Assembly: GCA_938021205.1 (NCBI GenBank)
Contig: CALIGI010000162.1
Span: 1-44,089, forward strand
Source: an uncultured Pseudanabaenaceae cyanobacterium
Lineage (GTDB): Bacteria > Cyanobacteriota > Cyanobacteriia > PCC-9006 > JAAUQQ01
DNA length: 44,089 nucleotides
Direction of reading: 5' to 3'
Part shown: positions 28,875 to 38,510 of the stretch, in pieces
How positions within the stretch are numbered: position 1 is the stretch's first letter
How the letters are laid out: each line of letters starts with the position of its first letter
Made by a program: the position numbers and the translations under genes
The notes under the pieces: generated by a model
The model's input: the letters and a program-made list of their open reading frames with translations, nothing else
What the model was told of the DNA's origin: nothing
Databases searched by the model: none

Positions 28875-31115
28875 ATGCAGATGGCTTCAACTCCTGGATA
28901 TGACCTATTGCAGGAGGGCAAATTTGCCCTCGCGGCTGAACAGTTTGAAAAGCAGATCAATCAAACTGATCGGCCTGAGAAAGTACTCTATTACTACCTG
29001 GGGCTGGCCTATCTCTTGGCAGGCAGCGAAGAAGAAGCTCAGCTAACTTGGTTTCTAGCATCGAGTGAAGACGATGATGATGAAGCCCATGAAGCAGCCG
29101 ATTCATTAGACAATGCTACTGCTCCAACGACGCTGCTTACTGTTTTAGAAACAGAAGCTGCCTACTTCTTGGAGGCAGAAAAACGAGAAGAAAGCTGGCT
29201 GATTAGTCAGCACCTCTGCGCCCTTGCCCCTGATCGACTTAAATGTCACTTGTATGCGATTTACTTGTCTGTACTGCTCCAACGATTGGAGCTAGACCAG
29301 CTCACAGCGCTAAAAGAGTCAAATCTACTCAATACTTCTAATCAATTTTCCTCTGAAGAATCAAAATTATTATTCGATATTGTTACGGCTTTAGGCGATC
29401 AAAATTACCCCATTGACGCAGATCTAATTGGCTTTATTCGAGACACCGCAACTCACTTACCCGACCCTTCCGTCCTAGTTCCCGATCTGCTACCCCTAGC
29501 CGTCTTCAATAGCTATGCCAGGCATAGATCCTCCTTAGGTTCAGAGCTAGGCGAACTCTGCCTAGACCTAGCTGGCAACAACAAGCTGCTCAGACTGGGA
29601 GTCCTCAGAGAGCTGGCCCCCATGCAACAAAATGCACGCCTGTATGAAGCAGGAATCAGCTCTGCCAGGCAAGCGGTCGAGCTCTCAGAGACGACCTTCA
29701 ACAAGCTGGCATCCAATCATATCCTGCTACGAGGGCTCACTGGCGCTGGCGGCCATTGGGACGAGGCCCTAGCAACATTGGAGCTTCAAAAGTCCTTGCT
29801 CAGGGCCATGATCCCTGACATTGGCAGCTTGAGTCACTATGACTGTATGCGTCTGCCAGGCACGCTCTTCTTTTTGCCTCACTTTGAAGATGCGCCAGCT
29901 TCCAATCGGCAACTACAAAACCAAACGATGCGGGCGTTTTGCGACAATATCGCCAGAGCTTTACAGACTGAGCTTCAAGACACTCAAGCTGCTGTTTCAG
30001 AATCAGACCAGAAGCTCAAAATCGGCTACCTGTCCCACTGCTTTCGCAAGCATTCCGTGGGGTGGTTGGCGAGGTGGTTGATTAGCCATCATGATAAAGA
30101 AAACTTTGAAGTCCATCTCTACTCCGTTAATCATTCCCTCGTTCAAGACAGCCTGGCGGATTGGTACCGAATCTATGCTGATGAGTTACATGAAATGGGA
30201 ACCAATGCGGTTGAAATTGCCCAACAAATTAAACAAGACGGCATCGATATTCTGATCGATCTCGATAGCATTACTCTTGATGTCAGTTGCAATGTAATGT
30301 GCCTCAAACCTGCTCCCGTACAGGCCACCTGGCTGGGGCTGGATGCCTCTGGCATTCCGACCATTGACTACTTTATTGCAGATAACTATGTGCTGCCCGA
30401 AACCGCCCAAAGCTACTACAGCGAAAAGATTGTGCGGCTTCCCGAGACCTATCTCGCAGTAGACGGATTTGAAGTGGGCGTGCCCACGCTCAGCCGTGCA
30501 AGTCTCGACATCCCCCCCGATGCCATCGTGTACTTTACGGCTCAGCGGGGCTACAAGCGGCATATCGACAACGTGCGTTTGCAAATGCAAATCCTCAAGC
30601 AAGTCCCCAATAGCTATCTCTGCATCAAAGGGTTAGCGGATCAAGATGCGATTCAGGACTTCTTCAAAACCATGGCTGCCGAAGCAGGGCTATGTGAGTC
30701 GAGGCTCAGGTTTTTGCCCCTTGACCCATCCGAGTCGGTGCACAGGGCAAATCTCAGGATTGCTGATGTTGTGCTAGATACTTTTCCCTACAACGGTGCT
30801 ACTACAACCATGGAGGTGCTATGGATGGAAATTCCCCTGGTGACCTTGGTGGGCCAGCAATTTGCAGCTCGAAACAGTTACACCATGCTCAAAAACGTAG
30901 GCATTGAGGAAGGCATTGCCTGGACTCCGGAGGAGTACATTGGCTGGGCAGTCAAGCTGGGCCAAGACCCAGAGCTACGCAAGGATATTGCCTGGCGACT
31001 GAGGCAATCAAAACAGACGGCTCCGCTCTGGAATGCCAAAGCATTTACTAAACAGATGGAATCTGCTTATCAAGAGATGTGGCTGAAATATAAGGTCACT
31101 CACTCACAAAAGTGA
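28875..31115 (+). CDS. TPR-type N-terminus fused to GT41-like (SPINDLY/OGT-type) glycosyltransferase
   Basis: KIGYLSHCFRKHSVG, DILIDLDSITLD...PAPVQATWLGLDASGIPTIDYFIAD, DVVLDTFPYNGATTTMEVLWMEIPLVTLVGQQFAARNS. Confidence 0.9.
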   Translation: MQMASTPGYDLLQEGKFALAAEQFEKQINQTDRPEKVLYYYLGLAYLLAGSEEEAQLTWFLASSEDDDDEAHEAADSLDNATAPTTLLTVLETEAAYFLEAEKREESWLISQHLCALAPDRLKCHLYAIYLSVLLQRLELDQLTALKESNLLNTSNQFSSEESKLLFDIVTALGDQNYPIDADLIGFIRDTATHLPDPSVLVPDLLPLAVFNSYARHRSSLGSELGELCLDLAGNNKLLRLGVLRELAPMQQNARLYEAGISSARQAVELSETTFNKLASNHILLRGLTGAGGHWDEALATLELQKSLLRAMIPDIGSLSHYDCMRLPGTLFFLPHFEDAPASNRQLQNQTMRAFCDNIARALQTELQDTQAAVSESDQKLKIGYLSHCFRKHSVGWLARWLISHHDKENFEVHLYSVNHSLVQDSLADWYRIYADELHEMGTNAVEIAQQIKQDGIDILIDLDSITLDVSCNVMCLKPAPVQATWLGLDASGIPTIDYFIADNYVLPETAQSYYSEKIVRLPETYLAVDGFEVGVPTLSRASLDIPPDAIVYFTAQRGYKRHIDNVRLQMQILKQVPNSYLCIKGLADQDAIQDFFKTMAAEAGLCESRLRFLPLDPSESVHRANLRIADVVLDTFPYNGATTTMEVLWMEIPLVTLVGQQFAARNSYTMLKNVGIEEGIAWTPEEYIGWAVKLGQDPELRKDIAWRLRQSKQTAPLWNAKAFTKQMESAYQEMWLKYKVTHSQK

Positions 31116-31188
31116 CCTTCATTCGGTGCATGATCTTTAGCTTCTCTAATTCTTGCTCAGCCAAAGGTGGAACCTTAGCACTAGCCCT

Positions 31189-32811
31189 CTAGAGAAGTTG
31201 TTGAATGAAAGTCGAGCTGTTGTCTGACGAAACTGCAATAATGTTCAATACTCCATCTAGATCTGATTCTGACTCAATCGGTATTAACTTCTCAATCCAT
31301 GGTTGATAAGAAAAGAGTTGATAGTGAGCTGCTTGCAGTGCGGTTGCCATTTCTAAGTTTGCACTTTGTTGGCCTGCGATATTTTCATAGAGAATGAAAG
31401 GCTGAAATTTCTCGATTAACTCGGTTGCTCCTGCTAGTACTTTGGTCTCATGCCCTTCAGCATCGATTTTAAGAAAGTCAACGCGCTCTAATTCTTCTGA
31501 GTCAATGAGTGAATCGAGATTAATGCAGCGAATTTCCTGCACGCCTGCTGCATCTTCGACCGTTTGGTCTGGTCGAATTTCGTTAAGCTCACTGGCAGTG
31601 TGAAGCGTTAGAAACGAAGTTCCAGGAAGATCGCTAGCCGCCGCCGCACAAACCCTTACCCAGTCAAATTTGTTAACCTGACAAGTCTGCTGTAAACAGT
31701 TCACACAGCCTTGAAACGGCTCGATCGCAATCACTTTTCCAGTGGGGCCTACCCGCTTCGCTGCGCTAAACGTATACACTCCCGAATTCGCTCCCACATC
31801 AATTACGGTCATGCCTGGCTGAATCAAATCGCGCCACAACGTCATCTCCCGCTCAAACCAATCCCCTTCGGCTAACAGCACACGGGTGACAATACTATTG
31901 AGAGTCGGTTCAGCCGCAAAGCAAATATCACTGTCATAGGGCAGATAGACGCAAGCTGCTTCGGCGGAAGGCTGTCGCCAGGGCGCTTCATTCTGAGCAA
32001 GCTTTTCTCGGTGTTGTTGCGCTTGCTTGGCCCAAATCTCTGCTTTTTCAGCTGACTGATACTGTTGAGCGGCCAGTTGCAGTGCCGTTGCTGAGCGTAT
32101 CGCATCCACTGAAGCTGACAGGGCCGTCTGGCTATGGGCTTTATAGAGTGGAATAAAGCCTTCCAGTTCTCGATTGGCCAGCTTATAGATACCCAGTTTA
32201 CGATTTAGACTGATGGAATCAGGTGCAAGATGAGAGAGGGTTTGGAGTGATCTAGCCCCGCCCTGGTTGTACAACACCAATTGGCCACGACATAGCGTCT
32301 CCGCTGCGAGTACCAGGCGCTGTGCTTGTAGGTCGGAGGATTGGAGCAAGCTCGACAAATGCTCAGCCGTGCTGACCCCTGAGCTTCCCGGCGATTTTCC
32401 TGGCAAATAGACGAACTGACAGTCTGCTGGGTTGGACTGATAGGCTAATTCAGCAGCGGAAACCAGCTCGCTAAAGGCGAGTTGCTGTGCTTTACCTAAG
32501 TTGCCCAATTGGGCTTGGACAATGCCCCACTGCACGGCAGCTAAAGACGGTTCACCCGTCGCGAAAGCTGTCTCCAGCGACTGGAAGGCCATCTCAACAT
32601 AGAGCCGACGCGTCTCTATATCTTCTGTTAGTTCAGCTTCGACTAATGCGATGACTGCGGTAGCCTGATGATCAGTAGCAGTTTTCGGTTCGTTCCAGTC
32701 AATCTTTGCGGCAAGTGTTTCAATTTGAGCAGAGAGACTTTCCGTTAGCAGTAGGCCTTGGCATTCCAGGTACTCACGGTATCTGTCTTGGGGGGAATAG
32801 CCGGTTGCCAT
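31189..32811 (-). CDS. FkbM-family methyltransferase with long N-terminal helical region
   Basis: GMTVIDVGANSGVYTFSAAKRVGPTGKVIAIEPF; VDFLKIDAEGHETKVLAGA. Confidence 0.85.
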   Translation of the reverse strand: MATGYSPQDRYREYLECQGLLLTESLSAQIETLAAKIDWNEPKTATDHQATAVIALVEAELTEDIETRRLYVEMAFQSLETAFATGEPSLAAVQWGIVQAQLGNLGKAQQLAFSELVSAAELAYQSNPADCQFVYLPGKSPGSSGVSTAEHLSSLLQSSDLQAQRLVLAAETLCRGQLVLYNQGGARSLQTLSHLAPDSISLNRKLGIYKLANRELEGFIPLYKAHSQTALSASVDAIRSATALQLAAQQYQSAEKAEIWAKQAQQHREKLAQNEAPWRQPSAEAACVYLPYDSDICFAAEPTLNSIVTRVLLAEGDWFEREMTLWRDLIQPGMTVIDVGANSGVYTFSAAKRVGPTGKVIAIEPFQGCVNCLQQTCQVNKFDWVRVCAAAASDLPGTSFLTLHTASELNEIRPDQTVEDAAGVQEIRCINLDSLIDSEELERVDFLKIDAEGHETKVLAGATELIEKFQPFILYENIAGQQSANLEMATALQAAHYQLFSYQPWIEKLIPIESESDLDGVLNIIAVSSDNSSTFIQQLL

Positions 32812-33095
32812 AACTAACGTTCTCCATAGATGTGCACTCAGCTAGGTCACTTGGGATACCATCTTGGCATGGTGCCAGTTGGCTGATCAATTTTCCCTCA
32901 GAGTATGATATTTGACTAGCACTGAATTGTTGAAGGCTTCCCCTACATCCAACGTCACACTTTCCCTAAGAGGTTTTTGAGAAAGGTATTGAGCTATCGT
33001 TTTTGACCCGCTAGGGGTGTAAATCCATAGGAAATGTCGCCTACGAAGCTCAGTGGAGGTTTCCAATTGGGTGCTTAGCCGAATTCTCAAAACCT

Positions 33096-33311
33096 TTAAA
33101 CCGTTTCTGGGTTAACACCCAACTCCTGCAGCTTTGCCGCCAAGCGTTCCTTGCCCTGCGCGACCTGCTGCTGGCATTGCTCTGTTTGCTGAAGCAGTCC
33201 CTCCGTGAGATCAGCATTGCCCTGGACATCAAGCCAGCCCAGCCTGGTCTGATGAATCTCGCCAAAGCTCAGCTCCTACAACTCCAAGCCCAGAAAAATT
33301 TCTGGCATCCA
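33096..33311 (-). pseudogene. C-terminal remnant of a Uma2-family (PD-(D/E)XK-like) endonuclease
   Basis: Minus-strand frame reads LWMPEIFLGLEL*ELSFGEIHQTRLGWLDVQGNADLTEGLLQQTEQCQQQVAQGKERLAAKLQELGVNPETV*, with an in-frame TAG and no upstream catalytic domain. Confidence 0.6.
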
Positions 33312-33353
33312 TAACGACCCAAAGCTCTGAAGCCAATAGCTCCTCTCTATCTG

Positions 33354-34433
33354 CTACGCGATCGCCACTTCATCCAATTTCGCAAAAATCATTCGCCCCG
33401 CCGAAGTTTGCAAAGCTCCCGTCACAACGACATTCAGCTCATCACCAATCCGCTCCTGCCCCTCTTCAACCACCACCATCGTCCCGTCATCTAGATAACC
33501 AACACCTTGGGTAGGCTCTTTGCCACGCTTCAAAATCTTGAGATTGAGGTTGTCGCCTGGCAGGTAATTGGGGCGTAGGGCCTTAGAGAGATCGTTAACA
33601 TTGAGGACTTGTACTTCCTGGACTTCAGCGACTTTACTGAGATTGTAGTCGGTGGTCAGGAGAACACCATCGAGATCCTGGGCTAGGCGAACTAGCTTGG
33701 CATCTACTGTGGCAATGTCTGGATAGTCGCGAGAGTTGATGATGATTTGCTCTGGCTGGTTGGCTCGCAGTTCGTTAAGGATATCTAGGCCTTGACGGCC
33801 TCTGGCACGTTTTTGGCTATTACTTGCGTCAGCAACTTGCTGGAGTTCCATCAGTACAAATTGAGGGATGATGAGTTTCCCTTCAAGAAAGCGAGTTTCA
33901 ATTAAGGCTTGGATGCGTCCGTCGATGATGCAGCTGGTGTCGACGATTTTGCAGACGGCTTTGCTAGCTTGATCTTCACCCATGAGCAGATCGCTACCGG
34001 AGCTGGGGTTGAAGAGGCGAATGAGCGATCGCCCATGAGCATCGGCTAAACTCACACCGGTCACGCCAAATAGCAATGCGCTAATGACTGCCACAATGGG
34101 CTTGATGAACGAGAACTCACTGGGAATGGGCAACAGCAGTACTGGGGCTAGTACGAGGTTCGCAAGCAGCAGTCCCAGCACAAGTCCAACGGCACGGCTA
34201 ATGAGCTGATCCGCTGGCATTGCCCGGATTTGCTTTTGGACGCGGCGATAGTAGCCCTGGGCTAGGAGACCCAACGCCCAGGAGAGAAGGGCGGTGAAGC
34301 CTGCTGTGACAAAGCGTAGGCCTTGGATGTTGCTGACTTGTAGGAGAACGGGGTCTGGCAAATAATCAATGCCATAGAATCCGATTCCGGCACCCGCTAG
34401 GATGAATGAGATGACGATAACTGCATCGAGCAT
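33354..34433 (-). CDS. PIN/TRAM-domain membrane protein (YacL-like)
   Basis: N-terminal TM segments; PIN domain KIVDTSCIIDGRIQALIETRFLEGKLIIPQFVLMELQQVADASNSQKRARGRQGLDIL; C-terminal TRAM-like. Confidence 0.85.
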   Translation of the reverse strand: MLDAVIVISFILAGAGIGFYGIDYLPDPVLLQVSNIQGLRFVTAGFTALLSWALGLLAQGYYRRVQKQIRAMPADQLISRAVGLVLGLLLANLVLAPVLLLPIPSEFSFIKPIVAVISALLFGVTGVSLADAHGRSLIRLFNPSSGSDLLMGEDQASKAVCKIVDTSCIIDGRIQALIETRFLEGKLIIPQFVLMELQQVADASNSQKRARGRQGLDILNELRANQPEQIIINSRDYPDIATVDAKLVRLAQDLDGVLLTTDYNLSKVAEVQEVQVLNVNDLSKALRPNYLPGDNLNLKILKRGKEPTQGVGYLDDGTMVVVEEGQERIGDELNVVVTGALQTSAGRMIFAKLDEVAIA

Positions 34434-34598
34434 GACAACGGCTACCTGCGAGCCTTAACGCTTTAAGCCTTAACCCAGATATTATACTGGCTGGCTTCCC
34501 AGAACCGCTGTTTCCCTGGATTTGGCAGGGATTGGTCAACCGCTCATCGGGGGAAGAACTTTGGTAATTTGCGTCGAGATCATAATGGGGATCAGAGG

Positions 34599-35783
34599 AT
34601 GAATCAGGCTCCGACCTCTGCCTATCTCCATATTCCGTTTTGCCGTCGCCGCTGTTTTTACTGCGATTTCCCGATTTCGGTGGTGGGGGATAAGCGTCAT
34701 GGGGATGATTCGCCTTCGATTAACCAATATGTGGAGCAGTTGATTCGGGAGATTAAGCTTACGACTCGTGAGCAGCCTGAGTGGGTGCCTTTGCAAACGG
34801 TTTTCTTTGGTGGTGGGACACCTTCACTGTTGTCAGTGGGACAGTTGGGACAAGTTGTAGAGGCATTAGAACAATCTTTTGGGATTCAAGCTGGGGCGGA
34901 GTTGGCGATCGAAATGGACCCTGGCACGTTTGATTTAGCGAAGGTCGAGGGCTATCGGAAGCTGGGGATTAACCGTATTAGCCTGGGCTCTCAGGCATTT
35001 CAGCCGGAGCTGTTGGCAGCTTGTGGACGGACCCATGGGGTAGCGGATATTTATGCTTCGGTGGAGTTGTTACGGCAGGCTGGGGTAGAGAATTTTAGTT
35101 TGGATTTGATTTCGGGGTTGCCAAAGCAGGCGATCGCCGATTGGCAGGCGTCGCTGGATGCTGTGGTGGAAATTGGTCCGGCCCATGTGTCGGCTTATGA
35201 CTTGGTGATTGAGCCGACGACGGTATTTGGTAAGCGCTATGAGGCCGGGGTGGGGCCGTTGCCGGAGGATGAGGCGACGGCAGAGATGTATCGGTTAGCC
35301 CAGGGGACTTTGACGGCGGCAGGGTTCGAGCATTATGAGGTGTCGAATTATGCGAAGCCGGGGTTTCAGTGCCGTCACAATCGGGTGTATTGGGAGAATC
35401 GGACCTATTACGGGTTTGGGATGGGGGCGGCGAGTTTTGTGGATGGGCGGCGGTTTGGGCGGCCGAGGACGCGGCGGGAGTATTTTGACTGGCTGGAGCA
35501 GTTGGAAGAGGGCAAGGCGGAGCAGGGGGAGTTGCTAACGGCAGAGGATCGGTTGCTGGAGACGCTAATGCTGGGGTTGCGGTTGGCAGAGGGAATCGCT
35601 TTGTCGGGGTTGGAGGAGGCGTTTGGTGCTGTTGCTCTAGCGAAGGTTTTGGAGACGGTTAAGCCCTTTGAAGAGCAGGGATGGGTTGCAGTGGAGGGAC
35701 AGCGGCTGAGGCTGACGGATCCGGAGGGGTTGCTGTTTTCGAATGCGGTTTTGGCGAGTTTGTTTGAGGCGTTGGAGGATTGA
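34599..35783 (+). CDS. hemW: radical SAM family heme chaperone HemW
   Basis: AYLHIPFCRRRCFYCDFPI (CxxxCxxC) and HNRVYW (HNxxYW) motif. Confidence 0.9.
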   Translation: MNQAPTSAYLHIPFCRRRCFYCDFPISVVGDKRHGDDSPSINQYVEQLIREIKLTTREQPEWVPLQTVFFGGGTPSLLSVGQLGQVVEALEQSFGIQAGAELAIEMDPGTFDLAKVEGYRKLGINRISLGSQAFQPELLAACGRTHGVADIYASVELLRQAGVENFSLDLISGLPKQAIADWQASLDAVVEIGPAHVSAYDLVIEPTTVFGKRYEAGVGPLPEDEATAEMYRLAQGTLTAAGFEHYEVSNYAKPGFQCRHNRVYWENRTYYGFGMGAASFVDGRRFGRPRTRREYFDWLEQLEEGKAEQGELLTAEDRLLETLMLGLRLAEGIALSGLEEAFGAVALAKVLETVKPFEEQGWVAVEGQRLRLTDPEGLLFSNAVLASLFEALED

Positions 35784-35789
35784 TATTGG

Positions 35790-35917
35790 TAGAGACATGG
35801 CACTGCCATGTCCGCCATCGCATTTGCCACAGGGCATAAGGCGGACATGACGATCGCACATTCGAAATTGCATAGGCAAGACGGCATTGGGCGGACATGG
35901 CGATGCTATGTCCCTAC
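35790..35917. repeat. REPIN-like element, second copy
   Basis: agagacatggcactgccatgtccgcc ... gggcggacatggcgatgctatgtccctac; ends match 1653-1776. Confidence 0.65.
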
Positions 35918-35935
35918 GTGGTAATGGGGTTAGCG

Positions 35936-36718
35936 TCAGGTGCCGGAGGGAAATTTCCCGGTTTGGACGTCGGTGCAGAACGCTTGGGTTCCAGCTAAAG
36001 CCTGTTCGCGGAGGTTGACGTAGACCTTTGCGAAGGGAGGCTGGCGATCGGTTAAGCCCCAAAGGTCAGCGGTGACGAGGACTTGACCGTCGCAGTTGGG
36101 GCCTGCGCCGATACCGATGGTGGGAATGGTGAGTTTTTGGCTGATTTGGCGGGCGAGGTCGGTGGGGATATGTTCGAGGACGACGGAGAAGGCTCCGGCG
36201 ACTTGGAGGGCGATCGCTTGCTCAATCAAAATCTCTTGTTCGCTCTCGGCCTTGCCTTGTTGGCGCAGGCCCAGCTGATGAATCGATTGGGGGGTGAGGC
36301 CGATGTGGCCCATGACGGGGATGCCCACGTTCACCATACGCCGAACGGTTTCCACCATCTCTGGATGGCCACCTTCTACTTTCACGGCCTGCATGCCAGC
36401 TTCTTTAAGGACGCGTCCCGCAGAGGCGATCGCCTGACCGGGGCTCTCCTGATAAGTCAAAAAGGGTAAGTCACACACCAGGAGCGCTCGCTGGGCACCT
36501 CGCTTCACCGCACTCGCATGGTGAATCATGGCATCTAGCGTCAGAGGCAATGTGCTTTCATGGCCCAATACAGCGGTCGCCATGGAGTCACCGACCAGAA
36601 TGAGATCGGTCCCAGCTTGGTCAACGATGGCTGCGCTCGTGTAGTCCCAAGCGGTGAGCGCAACGATGGGCTTGCCCTGGGGCTTGTATTGCATCAGCTT
36701 TTGAACTGAAATTCCCAT
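35936..36718 (-). CDS. panB: 3-methyl-2-oxobutanoate hydroxymethyltransferase
   Basis: [59 protein letters not shown]. Confidence 0.95.
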   Translation of the reverse strand: MGISVQKLMQYKPQGKPIVALTAWDYTSAAIVDQAGTDLILVGDSMATAVLGHESTLPLTLDAMIHHASAVKRGAQRALLVCDLPFLTYQESPGQAIASAGRVLKEAGMQAVKVEGGHPEMVETVRRMVNVGIPVMGHIGLTPQSIHQLGLRQQGKAESEQEILIEQAIALQVAGAFSVVLEHIPTDLARQISQKLTIPTIGIGAGPNCDGQVLVTADLWGLTDRQPPFAKVYVNLREQALAGTQAFCTDVQTGKFPSGT

Positions 36719-36883
36719 GGGTGTTGCTCCATCATGCAAAAACTTGACCTAGCGATGGCTTCGTAATTGTGAAATCACAATGCCAAGTCGCTAAGTCCAG
36801 TCAATCACAGTCAGCTAATGACCGGGGATAAGGCTTAGTTCGGGAAATACGAATTTCTCCCCGCGAACCTCCATTCCTGCTGG

Positions 36884-37975
36884 CTATTCGTAAACGCGGC
36901 TAAAGGTCTCGTGGGAGCGGGCGCGGCTAGTGCGGTTGGTAGAGGTGGTGCTGACCCAGGCCAGGCCTTCAGAGGTGCCGACCCAGAGCTTGTTGCCAGT
37001 GTCGGGGGAGATGCTGAGAATGCGGCTGGAGGGCAGGCTGTAGATTTCGTCGATGATTGCGCCGTTGAAGGGGTTGATGCGGAAGAGGCCCTCTTCTGTT
37101 CCAACCCAGAGGCCGCCGTCGTCGTCAAAGCTTAGGGCAGTGACGTTTTTATTACGCATGCGGGTGACATTGCGGGTAACAAGATTTTTGCCGGGGTCGA
37201 TGACCATGAGGCCCTCGGGAGTTCCGGCCCAGATTGTGCCGAAGCGGTCCGTGGCGAGGGCATTGACCGTTTCGCCAGGCAGGTCGCCGATGCGCTGCTT
37301 GACGAAGGCGCTGGCGGTTTCGATTTTGACGAGACCGTCGAGGGTGCCGACCCAAAGGTCACCGTTCTTGTCCAGGGTCATGGCGTTGGCGCTGACACCG
37401 GGGAGCTTCTTGAGGGTGGTCATGGTCAGGCCCTCGTCAGGGCTGATGAGCACTAGACCGCGATCGCCCCCAGCCCACAAATAGCCACGGGTATCAATCA
37501 GCAGAGACTGGACTCGGTTGGAGGGCAGCGTAAAATTCTCGGCGGTGATTTCGGAGCTGCGGGGGTCGATGCGCTTGAGACCGTCGAAGGTGCCGATCCA
37601 AACGCGGCCAACTTTGTCTTCCACCATGGATTCGATGGTGGTGTCGGGCAGGCCGATGCGGGCGAGGATGCGGCCCGTGTTGGGGTCAATGCGAGCGACG
37701 CCTTGCCAGGAGCCAACCCAGAGGCCGCCTTCAACGTCGGGGCTGAGGACTGAGACGCGGTAGTCCTCTTCGATGGAGAGGTCTTCGGCGAGGTCGCGAT
37801 CGCTGGGTAGGGGGGCCAATCCTGGTGGGGGGGGCTCAATGGGATAGACGTTGGTGCGATCGCTGGAGGTGGTCTGGGCGACGGCCTGTTCGCCAACGCT
37901 CCCGCCAACCATGAGGCTGAGCAGCATTGCGCTTGCTGCGGAGATCGTACCGATGCTTAACCGTTTCATCCTCAA
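36884..37975 (-). CDS. secreted two-component-regulator-type (Reg_prop) seven-bladed propeller protein
   Basis: N-terminal signal-like segment; seven repeats of the LWVGTxxGLxxIDP type. Confidence 0.8.
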   Translation of the reverse strand: MRMKRLSIGTISAASAMLLSLMVGGSVGEQAVAQTTSSDRTNVYPIEPPPPGLAPLPSDRDLAEDLSIEEDYRVSVLSPDVEGGLWVGSWQGVARIDPNTGRILARIGLPDTTIESMVEDKVGRVWIGTFDGLKRIDPRSSEITAENFTLPSNRVQSLLIDTRGYLWAGGDRGLVLISPDEGLTMTTLKKLPGVSANAMTLDKNGDLWVGTLDGLVKIETASAFVKQRIGDLPGETVNALATDRFGTIWAGTPEGLMVIDPGKNLVTRNVTRMRNKNVTALSFDDDGGLWVGTEEGLFRINPFNGAIIDEIYSLPSSRILSISPDTGNKLWVGTSEGLAWVSTTSTNRTSRARSHETFSRVYE

Positions 37976-38072
37976 GCTCCCCTTTTACACTCCATGGTGC
38001 GGATCAATAGCGGCCTAATAATGATTATTGAAGATCAAGCCTGCGATCGCCTCTGCCAACATCTATATATGA

Positions 38073-38200
38073 CCTGAGTTTGACATCCAAACAGCCGACC
38101 TCTTTCCCTAGCCCTTACTCCTAAGGTCGCAGGGAACCTGATGCAAAACCAAGGCTTTCAGCTTTGGATGGGTTCCCCGCTCCTTTAGGAAAGGGGCTAG
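38073..38200. repeat. MITE-like dispersed repeat, copy A
   Basis: cctgagtttgacatccaaacagccgacctctttccctagcccttactcctaagg...ggttccccgctcctttaggaaaggggctaggc; matches 43957-44089. Confidence 0.75.
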
Positions 38201-38407
38201 GCTTCGCCCCACGTAGGGCGAATGAGGAGAGGATGTATTGCCTCTTGTCGAACGCAGGTATATATGAAATAGCGTCAGTATCAGCTCGATAGATTCTACA
38301 CATTGAAAGCAAAAATGCGTGGGATTCCCTGGGAATTTCCCAAACCTGCGCCAGAAAGAGGTTCAAAATTTGCGCTTTACAGCTTGGATTTCGATGCTAT
38401 ATTAAAG

Positions 38408-38510
38408 GCTGGCTCGGACCCATGCACTTGTAACGCCCAAATCTTGTCAGGACCGGAAGGTAGCAGCAACACGGGATGCTTATGAGAGGCGTGGACTTCG
38501 GGCCTCCCAA
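38408..38510 (+). ncRNA. ffs: bacterial small signal recognition particle RNA (4.5S-type)
   Basis: Conserved core gtcaggaccggaaggtagcagcaacacgggatgctt, with complementary arms ggctcggacccatgc / gcgtggacttcgggcc. Confidence 0.85.

Noticed and set aside
35408-36062. Minus-strand ORFs across the end of hemW and the REPIN-like element
   Set aside because: Antisense to hemW or derived from the palindromic repeat; not coherent proteins.
38121-38366. 81-aa minus-strand ORF
   Set aside because: Largely composed of the MITE-like repeat copy A; not a credible gene.
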